Source of the DNA: JAWVFM01 sp963843315
Lineage (GTDB): Bacteria; Actinomycetota; Thermoleophilia; Solirubrobacterales; 70-9
Reading direction: 5' to 3'
NCBI GenBank assembly: GCA_963843315.1
Contig: CAWJJU010000005.1
Coordinates: forward strand, 372,001 to 436,000
DNA length: 64,000 bases
Part shown: in pieces, positions 38,301-45,120 of the stretch
How the letters are laid out: each line of letters begins with the position of its first letter
How positions within the stretch are numbered: the stretch's first letter is position 1
Position numbers and translations under genes: made by a program
The notes under the pieces: generated by a model
Database searches by the model: none
Told to the model about the DNA's origin: nothing
What the model saw: only the letters and a program-made list of their open reading frames with translations

Positions 38301-38849
38301 CTTCTCCTGGTCGTCGATGCCGTTGCGCTGAAGCTCGAAGTAGACGTTCTCCGGGCCGAACACGCCCACGAGCTGGTCGGCGTGCGAGCGGGCCGCCGCG
38401 GGCTGGTCCTCGACGATGCGCCGGCACATGCGGGACTGCAGGCAGCCGGTGAGGGCGATGACCCCCTCGGAGTGGCGGTCCAGCAGCTCCATGTCGACCG
38501 CCGGCTTGCCGCGGTTGAAGCCCTCCAGGAAGCCGGCCGAGGTCAGCTCGACCAGGTTGCGGAACCCACGGTCGTCGCGCGCCAGGAGCGTCAGGTGGTT
38601 GCGCTCCCCCTGGCCGCGATGGGTGCGGTCCTCGACGTAGTAGGCCTCGAGCCCCAGGATGGGCTTGATCCCCGCATCCCTGCAGGCCTTGTAGTGCTCA
38701 ACCGCGCCGTTCATCACGCCGTGGTCGGTGAGGCCCAGCGCGGGCATCCCCAGCTCGGCCGCACGCTCGGCGAGGCTCCGGATCTTGGCCGCTCCGTCGA
38801 GCAGCGAGTACTCGCTGTGGACGTGCAGGTGGACGGCCGTCGGGCTCAC
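35334..38849 (-). CDS. dnaE: DNA polymerase III alpha subunit
   Basis: Replicative polymerase, 1171 residues and uninterrupted. N-terminal PHP domain (HLHVHSEYSLLDGAAKI), polymerase core with the catalytic PDIDVDFS segment and GRGSAAGSIVAYALGITDLDPL, KMAPRQATRDAARVLG, tandem helix-hairpin-helix region, then an OB-fold (WLTVGGIVGEAKKVRTRSGSYVMFATLDD). It is a DnaE1-type enzyme. Start ATG at 38849. A long antisense open frame on the plus strand is a shadow of its codon bias. Confidence 0.97.
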   Translation of the reverse strand: MSPTAVHLHVHSEYSLLDGAAKIRSLAERAAELGMPALGLTDHGVMNGAVEHYKACRDAGIKPILGLEAYYVEDRTHRGQGERNHLTLLARDDRGFRNLVELTSAGFLEGFNRGKPAVDMELLDRHSEGVIALTGCLQSRMCRRIVEDQPAAARSHADQLVGVFGPENVYFELQRNGIDDQEKANEGIARIAREIGSPLVATADVHYLRREDYDHHAALLCVQTKSTIAEPKLRFDTNEFYLKSSQEMAESFAEWPEAVPSSVEIAERCEVEIELGKLLLPRFPTPDGEDPRAMLHRLAREGLVRRYGDPVPAAAAERLDYELGVVGEMGFDSYFLIVWDFIRYAKDNGVAVGPGRGSAAGSIVAYALGITDLDPLSNDLLFERFLNPARKSMPDIDVDFSVRGRERVIRYVADKYGRESVAQIITFGKMAPRQATRDAARVLGFDYGTGDRIAKLIPEPILGRNPSFADCMRPGEELKSSYDAEPDTRKIVDVAMGLEGIVRNNSIHAAAVVIADRPLQQVVPLQLADDRGSPAERGADGKVERSYKIVTQYSMGPIEEIGLLKMDFLGLRNLDVIEDAVDIIARSRGVELDMESIPVDDAKTYEMLARGDSTGVFQLESDGMRDALRKVKPTEFADIVALVALYRPGAMRYIDEYARGKHAPQTVSYADPRLRGITESTYGCCIYQEQLMEISKAIGGFTPAEADDLRKAVGKKKRDLMATMEGKFLEGCQSSGTAGPVAKNLWSLMTAAADYSFNKSHAACYALISYRTAYLKANYPAEYMAALISSVMSTKDKVPFFVNRCAEMGIEVLPPDVSTSDHGFIVSGNCIRFGLDAVKNVGHAAVEAILGAREADGPFESIWDLCERVDVRALNKRAIECLVKCGALDSTGATRKGMLEVLPQAQASGQKLQEDSRRGQGSIFDLAGGGGDDSGATGPGDHPPVPPGEFEKREFLAMEKETLGTFLSEHPLTEVRDALANRADCPISAVAGKPDGTWLTVGGIVGEAKKVRTRSGSYVMFATLDDVEAQVSLFVRDAAGEAAQAIVPDQVIVVRGRVDHKGRDETSLVVADAEVFEPSSDEVAEARRRAEERERPQRLVLRLDAARLDPRLIGELKAVFECFPGQSEVLLEMETRQGPRRLRFGPDYRVEPSPALRAELDQLLGSTAIAA

Positions 38850-38923
38850 CTCTCGATCATGGCAACCGGGCCAGATGCCACCGGCCCGCTCCCCGGACCT
38901 TGCGGGATTTCACGAAGCGCGCT

Positions 38924-40186
38924 CTACGCGACCGGGATCCGGACCGAGAAGGTCGACCCCACGCCGACCGTGGAGGTGACATCCAGGCGGCCGCCGTGGA
39001 GGTCCAGGATCTCCCTGGTGATCGCCAGCCCGAGCCCCGTGCCCTGCTCGCTGGTCACGGTCGAGGCGCGGAAGAAACGCTCGCCGACGCGGGGCAGCTC
39101 GTCCTTCGGGATGCCGATTCCCTCGTCGGCCACCTCCACGACGGCGTCGCCATCCTCCGCCCGGGCGCTGAGGAGCACCGGGGCGTCGTGGCTGTACTTG
39201 ATCGCGTTGGAGACGAGGTTCGCGAGCGTCTGCTCGATCCGGCGCCGGTCGGCAACCACCTCGACCCGCCCGCTCGTGTCCAGCTGCAGCTCGATGCCAC
39301 GCTCGGCTGCCTCGCGCAGGCGGCCGGCCACGATCCCGGCCAGCATCGCGGCCACGTCGAAGCGCTCGCGCTCGAGCATCAGGCTGCCGGCCTCGATCTG
39401 CGACAGCAGGAGCAGGTCGCTGATGAGGCCCTCCAGGCGCACCGCGTTTCGGTAGACGGCCTCGGCGTCCTCGCGCTGATACTCGGTGAGCTCGCCGTCC
39501 TCGCCCGAGGTGAGGGCCTCGACGTATCCCTTGATCGACGTCAGCGGCGTGCGCAGCTCGTGCGAGACGGTGGCGACGAAGCGGTCCTTCATGGCGTCGA
39601 CGTCCTCGAGCTGGCGGGCATGCTGCGCGGCCGCGGCGGCGGCCTCCCGCGCCCGCTCGGCCTCCGCGCGAAGCGTCGCGTCATCGTCGTAGACGTTGCC
39701 GATCAAATAGATAAGCCCCGCGCCGACCCCGACGATGGTGAACACCCGCAGGATCGCGAGGACCACGTCGGAGGAGTCGGACATGGCGTAGAGCAGCGGC
39801 GCGGTGGAGACGGCCGCGACGGTCAGGAGAAACGGCACCACGCGCCGCAGAGGGTGCACGCCGATGTGCGCCACAGTGAACACGAGCAGGACCAGGTACG
39901 GCGGGTTGGCTCCGCCGGAGAGCAGCGAGAGGAGTCCGATGGAGGCGACCCCCACGTACTCGGCGACGAGGTGCACCTCGGGATCACGGGCGGGGGATCG
40001 CAGGAGCCAGATCCCCGCGGCGAACGCGCCGAGCACGAGGAACACGGCGATCGCCCAGCCGGCCGTCCCGAAGTAATGGGTCGGCGGCACCAGCGGCAGC
40101 AGGCAGGCCACGACGACCGCGCCCGCGATGAACTGGGCGCCACCGATCCGCATGCTCCGCTCGATCGTGAGCCCGGCGGTCCCCAC
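38924..40186 (-). CDS. Membrane sensor histidine kinase
   Basis: 420 residues from GTG 40186. Five to six N-terminal hydrophobic helices (about 15-160), a short coiled coil (LRAEAERAREAAAAAAQHARQLEDVDAMKDRF), HisKA (ATVSHELRTPLTSIKGYV) and HATPase (NLVSNAIKYS, DEGIGI, GTGLGLAI). The minus-strand frame is open upstream for about 165 bp (LPPLYRGDPAKHYLK...) without a standard start codon, and looks coding, so the protein may begin further upstream by a non-standard start or after a sequence error. Divergent from the receiver gene at 40423. Confidence 0.88.
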   Translation of the reverse strand: MGTAGLTIERSMRIGGAQFIAGAVVVACLLPLVPPTHYFGTAGWAIAVFLVLGAFAAGIWLLRSPARDPEVHLVAEYVGVASIGLLSLLSGGANPPYLVLLVFTVAHIGVHPLRRVVPFLLTVAAVSTAPLLYAMSDSSDVVLAILRVFTIVGVGAGLIYLIGNVYDDDATLRAEAERAREAAAAAAQHARQLEDVDAMKDRFVATVSHELRTPLTSIKGYVEALTSGEDGELTEYQREDAEAVYRNAVRLEGLISDLLLLSQIEAGSLMLERERFDVAAMLAGIVAGRLREAAERGIELQLDTSGRVEVVADRRRIEQTLANLVSNAIKYSHDAPVLLSARAEDGDAVVEVADEGIGIPKDELPRVGERFFRASTVTSEQGTGLGLAITREILDLHGGRLDVTSTVGVGSTFSVRIPVA

Positions 40187-40422
40187 CTTGAGGTAGTGCT
40201 TGGCGGGGTCTCCGCGGTAGAGCGGGGGCAGGAGGGCCCGCCAGCGGCCGCCGGAGGCGGGCTCGCCGGAGCCAGCGGCATCCTGCGAGCCCTCGAGGCT
40301 GCCGCCTGGAGATTCGAGGTCGGCTGTCTCCAGGGTGCTCAGACGCCCATATGATAGGTCGCGTCAGCCGGCGTCCAGCGGGCTCCCAACGCCGTGCAGC
40401 CTCCCAGTCAAAGCCGCCACGC

Positions 40423-40833
40423 ATGACCGATCCACGGGTGCTGATCGCCGACGACGACGCCGACATCCTCCGCCTCGTCGAACGCCGCCTTTCGCGCCGC
40501 GGCTACGAGATCGTGACGGCCACCAACGGGCAGGAGGCGCTCGACGCGGTCGCGCTGAGCCCCCCCGATGCCGTGGTCCTCGACTGGCTGATGCCCAAGG
40601 TCACCGGCTCGGAGGCATGCAGGGCGATCAAGGCCGACTCGGCCACGGCCCTCATCCCGGTGATCCTGCTCACGGCGAGGGCGACCGAGGGCGACATCGA
40701 GGAGGGGATGGCGTCGGGCGCCGACGCCTACCTCACGAAGCCGTTCGACCTCTACGAGCTCGACGCCATGCTGCGGCAGGTGATCCAGGTCGCCGGGGCG
40801 CGCGCCGAACCGGGCGCGCCGCCTGCCATCTAG
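40423..40833 (+). CDS. Single-domain response regulator
   Basis: 136 residues, ATG 40423. Complete receiver: Asp10-Asp11-Asp12 pocket, phospho-Asp54 (VVLDWLMPK), Thr/Lys sites (LLTARA, YLTKPF). No output domain. Adjacent kinases are at 38924 (divergent) and 40830 (convergent, overlapping the stop by 4 bp), so it may be phosphorylated by either. Confidence 0.88.
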   Translation: MTDPRVLIADDDADILRLVERRLSRRGYEIVTATNGQEALDAVALSPPDAVVLDWLMPKVTGSEACRAIKADSATALIPVILLTARATEGDIEEGMASGADAYLTKPFDLYELDAMLRQVIQVAGARAEPGAPPAI

Positions 40834-42369
40834 AGGGCGTCGGTCACCGCCGTCAGCAGCTTCTGGCTGGTGAACGGCTTCTCGACCAGGGTGACCTCAC
40901 CCGACTTGATCGCGTACTCGGAGATCATCTCCTCCGTGTAGCCGGACATGAAGATGACCGGCAGCTCCGGGTAGAGCTCGGCGATCCGGTTGGCGAGGTC
41001 GGGCCCCGACATGCGCGGCATCACCACGTCCGCGAGCACCAGGTCGATGTCCTGAGCGTGGACGTCGAGGACCTCCAGCGCCGCGATGCCGTCGACCGCG
41101 CCGAGAACGGTGTTGCCGGCCCTCTGCAGCACCCGTTCGGCCATCTGAAGCACCGCCGGCTCGTCCTCGACGACCAGGATCGTCCCGGTCTTCGGCACCG
41201 CGCCCTCGGCCTGCGCGATCGGAGCCGACACCTCGCCCCCGGCCGCCGCGGGCAGGTGGATCTTGAACGACGAGCCGACTCCCGGCTCGGAGTAGACCGT
41301 CACCTGGCCTCCCGCCGCGGTGACGATGCCGTGCACCGCCGCGAGGCCGAGGCCCTTGCTCTCGGCCTTCGAGCGGCTGGAGTAGAAGGGCTCGAAGATG
41401 TGCTCCACCTCGCCCAGAGCGATCCCCGGGCCGTTGTCGGTGACGGTGACTCGCACCCAGCGCCCCGGGGTCAGCCCATGCCGCGCCTCGGCGTACACCT
41501 CGTCGATCTCGACGTTGTCGGTGGCGATCTGGAGGGTGCCGCCTTCGGGCATGGCGTCGCGGGCGTTCAGCGCCAGGTTCACGATCGCCTGCTCGATCCG
41601 AGCCGGTCCGATGTCGACCATCCAGAGCCCGTCCTGAAGCCGTGTCTCGAGCTCGATGTGCTCGCCGAGGGTCCGCCGCAGGAGCTTGGTCAGGGTGCCG
41701 ATGGTGGAGTTGAGATCCACCTGCTCGGCGACCTCCTGCTCGCGCTGCCCGAAGAGCAGCAGCTGGCGGGTCAGCGCGGCGCCGCGTTCGCCGGCCTGGC
41801 GAATCTCGTCGAGGTCGGCGTGGATCGGGCTGTCGGGCGGCAGCTGATCGCCCACGAACGTTGTGTAGTTGAGGACCACCGCGAGCAGGTTGTTGAAGTC
41901 GTGTGCGACGCCGCCGGCGAGGCGGCCGATCGCCTCGAGGCGCTGCGACTGGTTGAGCGCGGCCTCGACGTTCGCCTGGCGCTCCGCCGCGGCCTTCCGA
42001 AAGGTGAGGTCGTGAAGCGAGCACAGCGCCAGGGCCTCGCGGTCGCCCCCCTCGACATACCCGAACCGCGCCTCGACCGAGGTCAGCGTTCCGCCGCGGC
42101 GCTGGATGTCGAGCTCGACCAGATGGCTGTCGGGCCTCGTCGAGTGGCCCCGGATGGCCTCGGTGAAGAGCTGGGAGAAGCCTGGAACGTCCTGCGTGGG
42201 CCACGAGATCCTGCACGCGAGCGCCCAGAAGGGTCGACTCGATGCGGTCGAAGAGGCGCTTGGCGGCCCGGTTGGCGTAGACGACGCGTGCCTCGGCGTC
42301 GAAGAGCAGGATCGCGTCGGGCGTGGCGTCCAGGACCGCCTGCCAGCCCGGGCCGGTGCTCAGGGCCAT
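40830..42369 (-). CDS. Hybrid histidine kinase: PAS-HisKA-HATPase-REC (frameshift)
   Basis: ATG 42369 opens a PAS domain (GWQAVLDATPDAILLFDAEARVVYANRAAKRLFD). The frame breaks near 42200 and continues with another PAS-like region, NQSQRLEAIGRLAGGVAHDFNNLLAVVLNYT (phospho-His), HATPase (NLALNARDAMPEGG, TDNGPGI, GLGLAAVHG) and a C-terminal receiver (ILVVEDEPA...VLADVVMPRMSG...KPF). About 510 residues, no membrane helix, so soluble. The Pho-box-like repeat set B lies just upstream but in the opposite orientation. Confidence 0.85.
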
Positions 42370-42376
42370 ACCCGCG

Positions 42377-42416
42377 CTCTCATGGGCTTCTCATGCTCCT
42401 CTCATAAAGCTCTCAT
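42377..42416 (+). promoter_or_regulatory. Pho-box-like direct repeats, set B (four units)
   Basis: CTCTCAT (42377-42383), TTCTCAT (42388-42394), CTCTCAT (42399-42405) and CTCTCAT (42410-42416), exact 11-bp spacing. The last two with their AAAG spacer closely match the E. coli Pho-box pattern CTGTCATAAA-CTGTCA(T). No plus-strand gene starts downstream before 42912; the target is uncertain. Confidence 0.62.
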
Positions 42417-42480
42417 CCAGATAGCCGACCCTAGAAGGGTCATGACCATCGGCACCAGCTGCGCCATCGCGCCCAGGCGC

Positions 42481-42879
42481 TCAACCGAAGAGGGTAGTGT
42501 CGAGGCGCTCGAGGATCTCGTCGCGCCCCGAGGTCTTCGCGATGGTTCCCATGGCTCCGAGATCGCGGGCATGGCGCTCGATCGCGGGATGCTCGTGGCC
42601 GCTGAGAACGAGGACGCGGGGCGTCGACCCGGAAGGGCCGCGATGCGCGAGGGCTTCCAGGATCGCGAAGCCGTCGGGCTCGGGCATGGTCAGATCGAGG
42701 AGCATGAGATCCGGCTGCTCGCGCTCGCAGATCGCGATCGCCTCCGCCGAGCTGGTGGTTGTGATGACCTTCTCGTAGCCCCCGGACTCGAGGATGCGAA
42801 CGATCAGCCGGACGCTCGCGGGGTCGTCGTCGACGACGAGGACGCTGATCGAGGCGCGTCTCGGATCGGTCTCGGGCAC
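42481..42879 (-). CDS. Single-domain response regulator
   Basis: 132 residues. Receiver with Asp17-Asp19 pocket, phospho-Asp62 (LMLLDLTMPEPDG) and a Lys in GTIAKT. No output domain. It lies upstream of the hybrid kinase on the same strand, so the pair may work together, although set B repeats separate them. Confidence 0.85.
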   Translation of the reverse strand: MPETDPRRASISVLVVDDDPASVRLIVRILESGGYEKVITTTSSAEAIAICEREQPDLMLLDLTMPEPDGFAILEALAHRGPSGSTPRVLVLSGHEHPAIERHARDLGAMGTIAKTSGRDEILERLDTTLFG

Positions 42880-42911
42880 CCCGGCAATCTAGCTTTTGGG
42901 AAGGCGTTCTG

Positions 42912-44408
42912 ATGGCACTTGAGTTCGGACTCGGCGGGATGCCGGCTCTCCTGCGCCAGGCGATCACCGGATTCCCGCTGATCGCGGGCGCCCTCGTGGC
43001 CGGCCTCGTCGTCGGCGCCGACGTCGCCGTCGCCGCCGGATTGGCGGTCTTCTCCTCCTACCTCGTCGCCGGCTACCTGAGCTTCCGCGCCGGGCGCTGG
43101 CGCTGGCTGCTGCCGCTCGCCGGCTCGCTGTCGAACGTGATCTTCCCGCTGTTCGGAACGGCCCTCTCGCTGGTGACCCTAGAGGTCATCGGCCAGCCGC
43201 TGCGAGGGCGGCCCCTGATCCTCGCCGCCCTCGAGGCGCTCGTGATCGTCTGGCTCGGACGCCGGGTCATCGAGCCGTACTCGCGCATCCGGGTCGGCGT
43301 GATCGGCTCGCCCACCGAGGCGTCACGCCTGCGCGGCGAGCTCGGGCAGACCGGCGGCCGGGACTTCGACGTGGTCGCAACGATCACGCCCGACGACTGG
43401 GAGCTCGACGCCGCCGCGCTGACCAGCCCGTACCTCTGCTCGCTCTCGCAGATCGGGCGCGCCATCGACGAGCGCGACATCGAGGTGCTCGTGATCACGA
43501 ACGAGTTCCCGCGCGAGCGCGTCGACGAGCGCCTGTACCGGGAGGTCATCACCCGCCCCGTACAGGTCATGCCCCTGCACGAGTTCCACGAGCGGCGCTT
43601 CGGCGCCGTCCCGCTCGCCGAGATCGACTACGCCTGGTTCACCCAGCTCGCCGGCCGCCACGGGCACCCGGTGCGGATCTTCGCCAAGCGCACCTTCGAC
43701 CTCGCGGTGACGGTGCCGCTGGCCATCCTCTTCGCCCCGCTGATGGCGGTGCTCGCGGTCATCGTTCGTCGCGACGGCGGGCCCGCCCTCTACCGCCAGG
43801 AGCGCATCGGCCGCGGGGGCCGCCGCTTCCAGATCCTGAAGCTCCGCACGATGACCCACCAGCCCGACTCGGCCGCCACGTGGACCACTGTGGACGACCA
43901 GCGGATCACGCCGATCGGGCAGATGTTGCGCCGCGCTCACCTCGACGAGGTCCCACAGCTCTGGAACGTGATCCGGGGCGACATGAGCCTCGTCGGCCCG
44001 CGCCCGGAGCAAGGCACCTACGTCGCCCAGCTGCAGGAGCTCATCCCCTTCTACGGCCAGCGCCACATCGTCAAGCCCGGGCTCACGGGCTGGGCCCAGG
44101 TGCGGGCCGGGTACGCCGGGAGCCTGGAGGGCACGGCGGTGAAGCTCTGCAACGACCTCTACTACGTCAAGCACCATTCGCTGTCACTCGACCTGGCGAT
44201 CATGCTGGAGACGGTGCGTACGCTCCTGGCCGACAAGCAGTTCGACCTCGAGCACTCGACCACAGCGACCATGCTCGGCGAGGGCTCGCGAAGGGTCCTC
44301 GCCGACCTGGCCGGCGAGGCGCGCCTCGGGCCTGCGCCTGCCCCTGGGGAGCCGCCGGCGCCGGCGGCCTCGGGACAAGTGGTGCCCCGGGAGGCCACTG
44401 CCCCCTAG
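42912..44408 (+). CDS. Polyprenyl-phosphate sugar-1-phosphate transferase
   Basis: Starts surface polysaccharide assembly by moving a hexose-1-phosphate to undecaprenyl phosphate. 498 residues from ATG 42912. Several N-terminal helices, a central Rossmann-like region (RVGVIGSPTEASRLRGEL), one membrane helix (FDLAVTVPLAILFAPLMAVLAVIV) and the catalytic bacterial sugar transferase domain (YRQERIGRGGRRFQILKLRTM, LRRAHLDEVPQLWNVIRGDMSLVGPRPE, PGLTGWAQVRAG). The C-terminal 60 residues are Pro/Ala-rich. Followed by an OmpR regulator, a coiled-coil protein and an O-antigen ligase-like gene. Confidence 0.92.
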   Translation: MALEFGLGGMPALLRQAITGFPLIAGALVAGLVVGADVAVAAGLAVFSSYLVAGYLSFRAGRWRWLLPLAGSLSNVIFPLFGTALSLVTLEVIGQPLRGRPLILAALEALVIVWLGRRVIEPYSRIRVGVIGSPTEASRLRGELGQTGGRDFDVVATITPDDWELDAAALTSPYLCSLSQIGRAIDERDIEVLVITNEFPRERVDERLYREVITRPVQVMPLHEFHERRFGAVPLAEIDYAWFTQLAGRHGHPVRIFAKRTFDLAVTVPLAILFAPLMAVLAVIVRRDGGPALYRQERIGRGGRRFQILKLRTMTHQPDSAATWTTVDDQRITPIGQMLRRAHLDEVPQLWNVIRGDMSLVGPRPEQGTYVAQLQELIPFYGQRHIVKPGLTGWAQVRAGYAGSLEGTAVKLCNDLYYVKHHSLSLDLAIMLETVRTLLADKQFDLEHSTTATMLGEGSRRVLADLAGEARLGPAPAPGEPPAPAASGQVVPREATAP

Positions 44409-44451
44409 GATTTCGCTCCGTTCGCCGGATTCGAACCGGAGGACCCCTGCC

Positions 44452-45120
44452 GTGACGAAGATCCTTATCGCCGAGGACGATCCGCAGATGCTCGCTCTAT
44501 TGGAGCGCGGCCTGGGAGCGAACGGCTTCGAGACCGAAACGGTCGCCGACGGCGCCGTGGTCGACCAGACCGTCAACCGGGGCGACCCCGACCTGCTGAT
44601 CCTCGATCTCACCCTCCCCAACCGCAAGGGGCTCGACGTCCTGCGGGATCTGCGCCGCGCGGGCAGCCGCCTCCCCGTCGTGATCCTCACCGCGAACCAG
44701 GACCTGCCGGCGAAGGTGGCGGGCTTCGAGCTCGGCGCCGACGACTACGTGACCAAGCCGTTCATGTTCGACGAGCTGCTGGCCCGGGTGAAGGCGCGTC
44801 TGCGCACTGCCACCGACACGGCCCGCACGCTCGCGGTCGCGGGCATCACCCTGGACCTGGAGACCCGCTGGGCGTCGTGCGACGACCGCAGGGTCGAGCT
44901 ATCGGCGCGCGAGTTCGCCCTCCTGGAGACCTTCATGAGGCACTCGGAGGAGGTCCTCACCCGCGAGCGGCTGCTGGCGAGCGTCTGGGGCTTCGACTTC
45001 GACCCGGGCTCGAACCTCGTCGAGGTCTACGTCGGTTACCTGCGGCGCAAGCTCGGCAGCGACGTGGTCGAGACGATCAGGGGCGCCGGCTACCGGCTGC
45101 GCCCGGCGCCCCCTAGCTAG
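44452..45120 (+). CDS. OmpR/PhoB-family response regulator
   Basis: 222 residues from GTG 44452. Asp9-Asp10 pocket, phospho-Asp52 (LILDLTLPNRKG), Thr80, Lys102 (DDYVTKPF) and winged helix (ELSAREFALLETFMRHSEEVLTRERLLASVWGFDFDPGSNLVEVYVGYLRRKLG). Very similar in output domain to the regulator at 34112, hence possibly similar DNA site. No kinase adjoins it; it follows the sugar transferase gene by 43 bp, so it may be cotranscribed. Confidence 0.92.
   Translation: MTKILIAEDDPQMLALLERGLGANGFETETVADGAVVDQTVNRGDPDLLILDLTLPNRKGLDVLRDLRRAGSRLPVVILTANQDLPAKVAGFELGADDYVTKPFMFDELLARVKARLRTATDTARTLAVAGITLDLETRWASCDDRRVELSAREFALLETFMRHSEEVLTRERLLASVWGFDFDPGSNLVEVYVGYLRRKLGSDVVETIRGAGYRLRPAPPS

Noticed and set aside
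35472..39455. A 1327-codon plus-strand open frame antisense to dnaE
   Set aside because: It mirrors the codon bias of dnaE in GC-rich DNA; it has no domain, and its composition (Val/Arg/Gly/Asp) is typical of antisense shadows.
44420..44446. A tRNA T-arm-like stretch (GGTTCGAATCC on the minus strand) before the regulator at 44452
   Set aside because: No matching acceptor, D- or anticodon arms occur within 75 bp and the 5' acceptor complement is absent; it is a short palindrome CCGG-N7-CCGG and probably chance.
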